Shown: piece after piece, positions 1 to 6,760 of the stretch
Position numbering within the stretch: position 1 is the stretch's first letter
Layout of the letters: every line of letters starts with the position of its first letter
NCBI GenBank assembly: GCA_040384625.1
Contig: JAZKIW010000152.1
Span: 1-37,620, forward strand
Direction of reading: 5' to 3'
Origin: CADEEN01 sp040384625
GTDB taxonomy: Bacteria > Pseudomonadota > Gammaproteobacteria > Burkholderiales > Burkholderiaceae_C
Length of the DNA: 37,620 nt
The notes under the pieces: generated by a model
What the model saw: only the letters and a program-made list of their open reading frames with translations
Told to the model about the DNA's origin: nothing
Databases searched by the model: none
Program-made: the position numbers and the translations under genes

Positions 1-123
1 GGCCCAGGGCACGATGATCGTGATCGGCTTGTTCGGCTGCCACTGCGCCTGCGCCGCGCCGATGGCGGCCAGCAGCAACGGACCGGCGAGGGCGCGCAGC
101 GTGCTGCGACGGGATGCTGTCAT
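1..123 (-). CDS. Bug/TctC-family tripartite tricarboxylate transporter solute-binding protein, N-terminal fragment
   Basis: Only the first 41 codons lie in the window; the gene runs off the left edge. The visible part is an export signal (Arg-rich start, hydrophobic stretch, cleavage near AQA) followed by WQPNKPITIIVPWA, the typical start of the mature domain of Bug (TctC) periplasmic binding proteins. These proteins capture small carboxylates or related organics for TTT-type transporters, or act as sensors. The gene is preceded by a near-copy of the operator found in front of the neighbouring TetR gene, so it is probably controlled by that regulator. The ligand cannot be told from this fragment. 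Confidence 0.8.
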   Translation of the reverse strand, partial: MTASRRSTLRALAGPLLLAAIGAAQAQWQPNKPITIIVPWA

Positions 124-138
124 GGCGTGTGTCTCCGT

Positions 139-160
139 TAATTCACTGACCGGAGAATTG
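139..160. promoter_or_regulatory. Probable TetR operator in front of the Bug-family gene
   Basis: An imperfect inverted repeat TAATTCA-N8-AGAATTG starts 16 bases upstream of the Bug-family start codon. It has the same half-site and the same 8-base spacer as the perfect repeat before the TetR gene at 858-879, with 5 of 7 positions matching in the second arm. The repeat is seen in the sequence; operator function is inferred. Confidence 0.5.
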
Positions 161-199
161 TTTGGCCGGTGCGAGGCGCTGTCAATGGCGCACGGGCGC

Positions 200-850
200 T
201 CAGGCCCTCAGGACATACCCGAGGATCACATCGCAGATGTGCGACAACCTTTCGTTGCGGGCTTTCGGGCTCATCAGGTTGCGCCCGAAGATCGCCGACA
301 GGGTGTGGTTGTTACCGAGGTAGAAGTAGCACAGGCCGGCGATCGAGATGTAGAGCTGCAGCGGATCGATGCCGCCGCGAAAGATCCCGGAGGCGCGCCC
401 GCGTTCGAGCACGCCGCCCAAGGTCTGGATCAGCGGCGTGTTCAGTTCGACCGCGCGTGCCGAACCCTCGAGATGGCGCGCCCGGTGCAGGTTGGCGCTG
501 TTCAGCAGGGTCAGGAACTCAGGGTGCGCGAGGTAGTAGTTCCAGGTGAACTCGGTCAGCTTGCGCACGGCCTCGGCCGGCGCCAGGTCGTTTAGGTGCA
601 GCTGCTTCTCGGCCTCGCGGATGTCGAGGTAGGTGTGTTCGAGCACCGCTCGGAACAGGCTGTCCTTGTTCTCGAAGTAGTAGTAGATCAAGCGCTTGTC
701 GAGGGCCGCGCGCTCGGCGATGCGTTCCATGCGTGCGCCGCCCAGGCCGTGTTCGGCGAACTCGTCGCGAGCCGCAGCCAGGATCGCCAGCGCCGAACGG
801 TCAGCGTCGCGCGAACGCGGTTCGGGGGCTGGGGCGGGCTTGCGCGGCAT
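200..850 (-). CDS. TetR/AcrR-family transcriptional regulator
   Basis: This 216-residue protein has the usual TetR plan. Residues about 20-65 form the DNA-binding three-helix unit (AILAAARDEFAEHG...MERIAERA...LIYYYFENKDSLFRAVL), and an all-helical ligand and dimer domain follows. The C-terminal part with HPEFLTLLNSANLHRARHL and the YFYLGNNHTLSAIFG stretch resembles the subgroup often found beside catabolic and Bug-type uptake genes. A perfect inverted repeat lies seven bases before its start codon, suggesting autorepression. A related repeat precedes the next gene on the same strand, the Bug-family protein, suggesting that uptake of its ligand is the regulated process. The inducer is unknown. 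Confidence 0.9.
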   Translation of the reverse strand: MPRKPAPAPEPRSRDADRSALAILAAARDEFAEHGLGGARMERIAERAALDKRLIYYYFENKDSLFRAVLEHTYLDIREAEKQLHLNDLAPAEAVRKLTEFTWNYYLAHPEFLTLLNSANLHRARHLEGSARAVELNTPLIQTLGGVLERGRASGIFRGGIDPLQLYISIAGLCYFYLGNNHTLSAIFGRNLMSPKARNERLSHICDVILGYVLRA

Positions 851-857
851 GGACTGT

Positions 858-879
858 TAATTCACCGTGTGTTGAATTA
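858..879. promoter_or_regulatory. Probable TetR autoregulatory operator
   Basis: A perfect inverted repeat TAATTCA-N8-TGAATTA sits immediately upstream of the TetR start codon. It is AT-rich in a GC-rich surrounding and shares half-site and spacing with the repeat at 139-160. Its position would block transcription initiation of the regulator gene. The repeat is seen directly; binding by the adjacent TetR protein is inferred. Confidence 0.6.
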
Positions 880-909
880 TTGCATCGACACGGCATGGCT
901 TGTCCAGCG

Positions 910-927
910 CCGGCGAGCTTCCGCCGG
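910..927. other. GC-rich stem-loop downstream of tesA
   Basis: CCGGCG and CGCCGG are separated by six bases, forming a 6-bp stem between the tesA stop codon and the TetR promoter region. There is no T-run after the stem on either strand, so it is not a convincing intrinsic terminator. It may only stabilise the tesA transcript end. Confidence 0.25.
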
Positions 928-944
928 AGTCGAGGCGGCGCGCG

Positions 945-1616
945 CTACTTCGGCAGCAAGGGCCGCAGCGCCGGCCAGACGTTGCCGAGCATCAACGGAT
1001 GCGCGGCGGCGACAGGGTGGATGCGGTCGGGCTGGAACATCGCTTCGGCATTGGGGGTGTCGGCAACTCCCTTGAGCAGGAAGGGCACCAGGGCGGCACC
1101 TTCGCTCTTGGCCACTTTGGCGAACACCGCCGCGAAGTCGTTGCCGTACTGGCGACCGTAGTTTGGCGGCACCTGCATGCCGAGCACCAGCACGCGCGCG
1201 CCGCTGGCCTTGGCGGCCTTCGTCATGGTCACCAGGTTGTCATGCGTCGAGGTCAGCGGCAGGCCGCGCAGGGCATCGTTGCCGCCGAGCTCGAGGATCA
1301 CGTGGCTCGGCTTGTGCTGGGCCAGCAGGGCAGGCAGGCGCGAGCGCCCGCCCGAGGTGGTGTCGCCGCTGATGCTGGCATTCACCACCTTGGCCGGAAC
1401 CTTTTCGCGCAGCAAGCGCTGCTCCATCAGGGCGACCCAGCCGCTGCCGCGCGCCAGGCCGTACTCGGCCGAGAGGCTGTCGCCGACGACGAGGATCAGT
1501 GGCGTGGCCGCAGCGGCATGTGCGGGCAACGCGGGACCGGCCCATGCCGCGGCGGCGATCAGGCTAAAGTGCGCCAGCCAGAACCGTCGCGCCAATTTGC
1601 CCACACCCTCTTCCAT
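945..1616 (-). CDS. tesA: Arylesterase / acyl-CoA thioesterase I, GDSL (SGNH) hydrolase
   Basis: This 223-residue exported SGNH hydrolase carries all four blocks: GDSLSAEYG with nucleophile Ser47, ISGDT with oxyanion Gly near 84, GGND at 111-114, and DRIHP with catalytic Asp197 and His200. A signal sequence (residues about 10-35, ending ALPAHAAA) sends it to the periplasm, where TesA-type enzymes hydrolyse acyl thioesters, lysophospholipids and aryl esters. The chosen ATG overlaps the start codon of the divergent ABC ATPase gene, the conserved tesA/ybbA arrangement. A GTG four codons inside is an alternative start. Longer in-frame extensions would lie antisense to the ABC gene and are rejected. 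Confidence 0.92.
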   Translation of the reverse strand: MEEGVGKLARRFWLAHFSLIAAAAWAGPALPAHAAAATPLILVVGDSLSAEYGLARGSGWVALMEQRLLREKVPAKVVNASISGDTTSGGRSRLPALLAQHKPSHVILELGGNDALRGLPLTSTHDNLVTMTKAAKASGARVLVLGMQVPPNYGRQYGNDFAAVFAKVAKSEGAALVPFLLKGVADTPNAEAMFQPDRIHPVAAAHPLMLGNVWPALRPLLPK

Positions 1617-2289
1617 GCCGTCGTCACCCCTGATCGAAGTCGAACACGTCACCAAGCAGGTCAGCGATTCCACCGGCACGTTGACCATTCTCCACGACAT
1701 CCAATTCTCACTGCGTGAGCGCGAGTCGGTGGCCATCGTTGGCGCGTCCGGCTCGGGCAAGAGCACCTTGCTGTCGATCGTGGCCGGGCTCGATGTGCCG
1801 ACCACCGGCACCGTACGTCTGGCCGGTATCGACATTTTCAAGCTCGACGAAGACGCGCGCGCCGCGGTGCGCGCCGAGCGCCTGGGCTTCGTGTTCCAGA
1901 GCTTCCAGTTGCTGGGCAACCTGAACGCGCTGGAAAACGTGATGCTGCCGCTCGAGCTGCAGGGCCGCAGCGACGCGCGGGCGCTGGCGCGCGACATGCT
2001 CGGCCGCGTCGGCCTCGGCGAGCGCCTCTCGCACTACCCGAAGGTCCTGTCAGGCGGTGAGCAGCAACGCGTCGCGCTGGCGCGGGCCTTCGTCGTGCAG
2101 CCCTCGGTGCTGCTTGCTGACGAGCCCACCGGCAGCCTTGATTTCGCCACCGGAGAGACCGTGATGAAGCTGATCTTCGAACTCAACCGCGAGGCCGGCA
2201 CGACCCTGGTGCTGGTGACGCACGACAGTGGCCTTGCCGCACGATGTGATCGGCAGATTCGGATTGAAGCGGGCCGCATCGCGGTCTGA
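1615..2289 (+). CDS. ABC transporter ATPase, YbbA/LolD/MacB type
   Basis: This 224-residue nucleotide-binding subunit has Walker A GASGSGKST (43-51), the Q-loop in VFQSFQLL (about 94-101), signature LSGGEQQR (145-152), Walker B VLLADEP (165-171) and switch His203. The VFQSFQLL and LSGGEQQRVALARAF forms are typical of the lipoprotein/MacB-type family that powers FtsX-like permeases working by mechanotransmission. In enterobacteria the equivalent ybbA is followed by the permease ybbP. Here the next gene is the unrelated aqpZ on the opposite strand, so the permease partner is not in this window. The start codon lies in CATG shared with tesA. The substrate is not predictable. Confidence 0.93.
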   Translation: MPSSPLIEVEHVTKQVSDSTGTLTILHDIQFSLRERESVAIVGASGSGKSTLLSIVAGLDVPTTGTVRLAGIDIFKLDEDARAAVRAERLGFVFQSFQLLGNLNALENVMLPLELQGRSDARALARDMLGRVGLGERLSHYPKVLSGGEQQRVALARAFVVQPSVLLADEPTGSLDFATGETVMKLIFELNREAGTTLVLVTHDSGLAARCDRQIRIEAGRIAV

Positions 2290-2302
2290 GTCGCTCTATC
2301 GT

Positions 2303-2992
2303 TCAGTCTGCGTCGCTGGAAATCGCTCGATAGACCATCGCCCCAAGCACCGCCCCGACGATCGGCGCGAGCCAGAACAGCCACAGTTGGGCCACGGCCC
2401 AGTCGCCGACATAAACAGCGACACCCGTGCTGCGCGCCGGGTTGACCGAGGTGTTGGTGACCGGGATGCTGATCAGGTGGATCAGGGTCAGCGCGAAACC
2501 GATGGCCAGCGGTGCGAAACCGGCCGGGGCGCGCTTGCCGGTCGAGCCCAGGATGACGATCAGGAAGAACATCGTCATCACGACCTCGGTGACCAGGGCC
2601 GCGAGCATCGAGTACTTGCCCGGTGAGTGTTCGCCGAAACCGTTGGAGGCGAAACCCTTGCTGACGTCGAAGCCGGCCGCGCCGCTGGCGATGACGTACA
2701 GCACGCCGCCGGCGACGATGGCGCCGAGCACCTGGGCCACGATGTACGGCGCGAGCTTGCTGGCCGGGAAGCGCCCGCCGGCCCACAGGCCGACCGACAC
2801 GGCGGGGTTCAGGTGGCAGCCCGAGATCGGGCCGATGGCGTAGGCCATCGTCACCACGGTCAGGCCGAAGGCCAGTGACACCCCGTGCAGGCCGATGCCC
2901 ACGCCCGGAAAGGCGGCGGCCAGAACCGCACTGCCGCAGCCGCCCAGCACCAGCCAGAACGTGCCGATGAACTCCGCACCGTATTGCTTCAT
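2303..2992 (-). CDS. aqpZ: Aquaporin Z, water channel
   Basis: This 229-residue six-helix major intrinsic protein has both pore signatures, HLNPAVSVG (NPA at 62-64) and TSVNPARSTG (NPA at 184-186). Arg187 follows the second NPA and His172 lies in helix 5, as expected for the narrow aromatic/arginine filter of water-selective AqpZ rather than GlpF. It sits in the inner membrane and passes water rapidly during osmotic change. An AAGGAA ribosome site precedes the ATG and a 7-bp hairpin lies in the leader. It is convergent with the ABC ATPase gene (13 bases between stops) and is not obviously part of an operon. Confidence 0.95.
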   Translation of the reverse strand: MKQYGAEFIGTFWLVLGGCGSAVLAAAFPGVGIGLHGVSLAFGLTVVTMAYAIGPISGCHLNPAVSVGLWAGGRFPASKLAPYIVAQVLGAIVAGGVLYVIASGAAGFDVSKGFASNGFGEHSPGKYSMLAALVTEVVMTMFFLIVILGSTGKRAPAGFAPLAIGFALTLIHLISIPVTNTSVNPARSTGVAVYVGDWAVAQLWLFWLAPIVGAVLGAMVYRAISSDAD

Positions 2993-3014
2993 GCCTGTTC
3001 CTTTTTGTTGATGG

Positions 3015-3032
3015 GACCGGCCGCTGCCGGTC
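3015..3032. promoter_or_regulatory. Perfect hairpin in the aqpZ leader
   Basis: GACCGGC and GCCGGTC form a 7-bp perfect stem around a CGCT loop, between the stop of the SARP-type regulator and the aqpZ start. On the minus strand it is followed by A-rich sequence instead of a T-run, so intrinsic termination is unlikely. A role as protein-binding site or mRNA structure is possible but unproven. Confidence 0.35.
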
Positions 3033-3073
3033 GGGCCGGATCATGCACGCGAGGGCCTATCGGGGCAAGGCGC

Positions 3074-6000
3074 TCAACGGGTCAGGCGCTCGCAGCGCGC
3101 TGCATCGAGCGGGTGTCCTGCCTCGCGGAAGCGCGCCGCCGCGGCGCCGAAGCGTGCCACTGCCGCAGCATCGCCTTCGCCACGCGCCAGCGCCAGATGC
3201 CCGAGCACCTCGTCGTGCGCGGCATACCAGGCGGGCAGGCGCATCACGACATCGGCCAGGTACGCCGTCTGCTTTTCGTACGGCTCGGCGAGGTCGAGTC
3301 GCTTCGCGCGTGCCGCTGCGATGGTCGCCGGCACGGCGAAGGTGATGCGGCAGCCGGGGCAGGTCTCCAGCGGCCCGCGAACGGCCTCGCGCGCCTCCTC
3401 GAGCACGTGCAGCGCGACGACGGGATCCTGTTCGAGCTCGATGCGTGTGCCGTAGATCCGGTCCAGCAGGTGAAAGCCGATGTCGGTCTGGCGTGCCAAG
3501 TCCAGTGCTTCGTCGAGGCGCGTTCGCGCTTCGTCCGGACGGCCGCGGTGCAGCGCGACTTCGGCCAGGCGCTGCAGCGAAAAAGCCTCGCCGGTGGCGC
3601 CGCCGATCACGTGGTGCAGGCGGGCCCCCTCCAGCAGATGCGCCTCGGCGGCATCGAGATCGCCGGACAGCAGCTCGGCCTCGCCGCGGATCGTGACGCC
3701 GAACGCATGGCCGCGTGCTGCGCCGATGCGCTGCGCTTCGGCAGCCAGGGATTCGGCGAAAGCGATCACCTCCGGGTAGGGGCGTGCGCCGTACAGGAAG
3801 CGTTGGGTCATGCACAGCTGGCCATCGAACACCCGTGCTGCCAGGTGCGGCACATGGCTGGTTTCGCGCAGATCGGCCCACACGCTGCGGTGCAGGTCGC
3901 CCCTGGCATGGGCCGCCGCCGCCTGAGCCCAGGACGCGACAACGATGCCAGCGGTGTCGCCGGCCTGTAGCGCAATTCGGCGCGCTTCGGCCGCCTTCCG
4001 CGTGCCCAGCGCCGGATCGATCGCGCCCAGGGCTGCCGCGCCGCTGTAGGCCAGTGCTTCGCACAGGCGTCCTTCGACGGTCGTGGGATGCAGGCCGGCC
4101 AGTGCCTCCAGCCCACCCTTGGGGTCGCCTTGCTTGATCTGGGCCAGTGCGCCCTTGACGCGCAGATCCTGCGCCAAAGGGCCGTCGCAGACAGCGGCGG
4201 CGGCGCGGTAGGCCGTCACGGCGGACGGATCGCCCATCGCATCCAGGGCTTCGGCGCGCAAGCGCAGCGCTTCAGGGTGATCGGCCTGAAAGGCCAGCAG
4301 CGGCTGCAGGTGGCGCAGCACGTCGCTGAAGGCGGCCAGGCGCAGGGCCTCGCCGGCGGCGGCCAGTAGCCAAGGCATGGCCTCGCGCGGGCTGCCCCCG
4401 GCGAGCCAGTGCTGGGCCACCCGCGCCGGCGCGGCGTCGAGTTCGGCCAGGCGTTGCGCGGCCTCGCGGTGCATCTTCAGGCGCCGGTGCGGCGCGATCT
4501 GCTCGATCAGTGCCTGGCGCACCAACTCGTGCCGAAAGCGGTAGTGCGCGCCCGACGGCAGCAGCACACCGGCGGCCAAGGCCGCGTCCAGCATTGTCAT
4601 CGCCTGTTCTGGCGATGCCGGCACGCTAGCCATGGCGGTGGTGGCGTCGAACTCGTCGCCGGCCAGGGCCAGCCACTTCAGCGCGGCCAGCGTGGCATCC
4701 GGCACGTCGCACAGGCGCGCCGCAATCGCTTCTGCAGCATTGCGCGGCAGCGGGCGACAGGCCTGGGCACAGCGTGCCAGCTCGATCGCCGCGAAGGGGC
4801 TGCCCTGGGCATCACGCACGATGCGCGCAAGCGTCTCGTCGGGCAAAGGGCCGGGCGCGGCCTGCACGACCAGGCGCAGCGCCTCGTCGTCGGGCAGCGC
4901 ATCGAGGTCGATCGCCTGCATCACGCCCGAACCAAGGAGGCGCGCCAGGCCACGCGCCAGTGCCGACTCGGGCCGCGGGGGCCGCGCCGAGAGCAGCACG
5001 AACAGCGGTGCCTTGGTGCTGGCCAGGTGGAGCAGGACGTCGACGTCCGCGTCGTCGATGAGGTGCGCGTCGTCCACGTGCACGAGCACGTCGCGCCCGC
5101 GCGATCCGGCCACGAGCAGCCGTCGCATCGCGCCGATCACCTGGTGTCGCCCGACCGGCCCGGGCAGTGCGTCTGCCGGCGCGGCGAGCGGGCTGAGTAG
5201 TGCCAGTACCGAACGTGCCGGTGCGCCGACCGCGTCGAGTGCGGCACGGTCGGCCAGCAGCACGCGCTCGGCCAGCGCCGCGATCACGGCGTAGGCGCGC
5301 CCGGTCTGAGCGGCGTCGACACCCAGCACGGTCCAGCCGCGGCGCCGTGCCTGAGCGGCGAGCTCGGCACAGAACGCTGTCTTGCCGATGCCGGCCGGTC
5401 CGCGCAAGACCATGCCGCCCGGTCGCTCGTGCGGGGGAGTTCCCAGCCAGGACAGGGCCTGGGCGAGCGCCGGCCCGCGCCCGACAAAGGCCGGACGGGG
5501 CTGCTGCAGCCCGGCAATGCAGTCGTCGTACAGCGCCTCGGTCTCCCCATCGGGCAGGACGCCGAGTTCGCGCTGCAGCGCCTCCCGCACGCGTGCGTAC
5601 CAGCGGATCGCGCTGGCGCGATTGCCGATGGCCAGCTCGCGGGCCATCAGTGCGCGGTGGGCGAGTTCGTCCGTCGGTTCCACCTGCGCCAGCTGCTCCC
5701 ACAGGCCGGCGGCACGCAGCAGGTCGACGTGACAGGCATGCAGGCGCTCACGCGGCGATTCGGTCCAGGCTTCGTAGCGCGCGCCCGGCAAAAGGTCACC
5801 GCCATAGGCATCCGCCAACTCGGCGCAGGCGGCCGGGTTGCGCGTCGCGAGTGCGGCACGTGCTTGCTGCTCGAAGACATCGGCATCGATTTCGATCTCG
5901 CCGTTCGGCCACAGGGCCACCTCGCCGCCCTGCAGCACCACGCCGTCCTGGCGTCCGAGCGCCAGGCGCGCATGGTGGGCCGCCTTGCGCAGATTGGCCG

Positions 6001-6238
6001 CACCGGCATCGGGGTCGAGCTGCGGCCAAAGCCCCTCGATCACCTGGTCGCGGCGCAAGCGCCTGCGCGGTGCGAGGCTCAGCAACTGCACCAGGTGCGC
6101 GGCGCGCAGGCTGGGCCAGCGATCGGCGGCGATGGCCAAGCCGTCGACGGACACCCAGAAGTCGCCCAGCAATCGCACCGCGAGGCGGCCTTGGGTGGAC
6201 GGTGCGTGGCTGGGCGGTGCGCTGCGTGAGTCGGTCAT
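3074..6238 (-). CDS. Large SARP/BTAD transcriptional activator with AAA ATPase and TPR-like C-terminus
   Basis: This 1054-residue regulator has several domains. Residues about 18-112 are an OmpR/SARP winged helix (LAVRLLGDFWVSVDG...RRDQVIEGLWPQ). Residues about 118-245 are a bacterial transcriptional activation domain (BTAD) ending RELGVLPDGETEALY. Residues about 250-420 are a STAND-type ATPase with Walker A GPAGIGKT (280-287) and Walker B VLVHVDDAH (384-392). The remainder is Ala-rich helical, TPR-like. Such proteins couple signal binding by the repeat region to nucleotide-gated DNA binding. The gene is divergent from a truncated haemoglobin gene with paired repeats between them, so that gene is a likely target. 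It may also act elsewhere; the signal is unknown. Confidence 0.88.
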   Translation of the reverse strand: MTDSRSAPPSHAPSTQGRLAVRLLGDFWVSVDGLAIAADRWPSLRAAHLVQLLSLAPRRRLRRDQVIEGLWPQLDPDAGAANLRKAAHHARLALGRQDGVVLQGGEVALWPNGEIEIDADVFEQQARAALATRNPAACAELADAYGGDLLPGARYEAWTESPRERLHACHVDLLRAAGLWEQLAQVEPTDELAHRALMARELAIGNRASAIRWYARVREALQRELGVLPDGETEALYDDCIAGLQQPRPAFVGRGPALAQALSWLGTPPHERPGGMVLRGPAGIGKTAFCAELAAQARRRGWTVLGVDAAQTGRAYAVIAALAERVLLADRAALDAVGAPARSVLALLSPLAAPADALPGPVGRHQVIGAMRRLLVAGSRGRDVLVHVDDAHLIDDADVDVLLHLASTKAPLFVLLSARPPRPESALARGLARLLGSGVMQAIDLDALPDDEALRLVVQAAPGPLPDETLARIVRDAQGSPFAAIELARCAQACRPLPRNAAEAIAARLCDVPDATLAALKWLALAGDEFDATTAMASVPASPEQAMTMLDAALAAGVLLPSGAHYRFRHELVRQALIEQIAPHRRLKMHREAAQRLAELDAAPARVAQHWLAGGSPREAMPWLLAAAGEALRLAAFSDVLRHLQPLLAFQADHPEALRLRAEALDAMGDPSAVTAYRAAAAVCDGPLAQDLRVKGALAQIKQGDPKGGLEALAGLHPTTVEGRLCEALAYSGAAALGAIDPALGTRKAAEARRIALQAGDTAGIVVASWAQAAAAHARGDLHRSVWADLRETSHVPHLAARVFDGQLCMTQRFLYGARPYPEVIAFAESLAAEAQRIGAARGHAFGVTIRGEAELLSGDLDAAEAHLLEGARLHHVIGGATGEAFSLQRLAEVALHRGRPDEARTRLDEALDLARQTDIGFHLLDRIYGTRIELEQDPVVALHVLEEAREAVRGPLETCPGCRITFAVPATIAAARAKRLDLAEPYEKQTAYLADVVMRLPAWYAAHDEVLGHLALARGEGDAAAVARFGAAAARFREAGHPLDAARCERLTR

Positions 6239-6286
6239 GTGCGCGGCAGTTTGCAGGCGTCGCCGCGCCCCGACAAGGGTAGGGTG

Positions 6287-6306
6287 GTTCAGGAATGTTC
6301 CAGGAA
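6287..6306. promoter_or_regulatory. Tandem GTTC(C)AGGAA repeats, candidate activator site
   Basis: GTTCAGGAA and GTTCCAGGAA lie ten bases apart, about one helical turn, in the divergent region between the SARP-type regulator and the haemoglobin gene. SARP regulators are known to bind short direct repeats with roughly one-turn spacing near the -35 region. The repeat is visible; its use by this regulator is inferred. Confidence 0.4.
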
Positions 6307-6332
6307 CGTCGCGCTGACAGGCTGCGAATCCT

Positions 6333-6351
6333 CAGGCCGATGGCCGGCCTG
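6333..6351. promoter_or_regulatory. Hairpin in the leader of the truncated haemoglobin gene
   Basis: CAGGCCG and CGGCCTG form a perfect 7-bp stem with a five-base loop, ending a few bases before the GAAGGAG ribosome site. It could modulate translation or mRNA stability. No T-run follows. Confidence 0.3.
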
Positions 6352-6370
6352 CCACCGAAGGAGCCTGACC

Positions 6371-6730
6371 ATGACACTGTCCCTCTACGAAAGACTGGGC
6401 GGCGCCGATCGCATCGGCGCGGTCGTCGACGAGGCGCTGGACCGCCACGCCGTCAACCCCCTGCTCGCTCCGCGCTTCAAGGGCAAGGATCTGCCGCGCC
6501 TGAAGGCGCTGGGCACCCAGTTCGTCTGCATGGGGTCCGGCGGACCGCAGAAGTACGAAGGGCGCGACCTGCGCGCTGCGCATACCGGCATGAATGCCAC
6601 CGAACAGGAACTGGTGGCCGCCATCGACGACTTCGTCGCGGCCATGCAGGGCCAGGGCGTGGGCGCTGCAGAGATCAACGAAGTGGTCGCGATCATGTAC
6701 TCGCTCAAGGGCGAGGTGTTGCGCCTCTGA
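6371..6730 (+). CDS. Group I truncated haemoglobin
   Basis: This 119-residue 2-on-2 globin starts LYERLGG and carries the proximal haem ligand His71 in LRAAHTGMNATEQE, the usual F-helix context of group I truncated haemoglobins. These cytoplasmic proteins bind O2 or NO and are mostly linked to NO detoxification or redox sensing. Aligning VVDEALDRHAVNP with the common VDxFYxRV pattern puts Leu23 at the B10 position usually held by Tyr, so ligand stabilisation may differ. GAAGGAG lies eight bases before the ATG. It is divergent from the SARP-type regulator and stands alone; its stop is 30 bases from the convergent end of the motor operon. Confidence 0.9.
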   Translation: MTLSLYERLGGADRIGAVVDEALDRHAVNPLLAPRFKGKDLPRLKALGTQFVCMGSGGPQKYEGRDLRAAHTGMNATEQELVAAIDDFVAAMQGQGVGAAEINEVVAIMYSLKGEVLRL

Positions 6731-6760
6731 CCGGGGCGGGCCGCGCGGCGCGCTCGTGGG

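Noticed and set aside
945..1997. A 350-codon version of tesA with a long N-terminal extension
   Set aside because: The extra 127 codons are antisense to the ABC ATPase gene and have no protein-like features, whereas the ATG at 1616 gives a normal signal peptide.
2993..3073. An intrinsic terminator between the SARP regulator and aqpZ
   Set aside because: A perfect 7-bp stem is present, but the sequence after it on the transcribed strand is A-rich, with no T-run.
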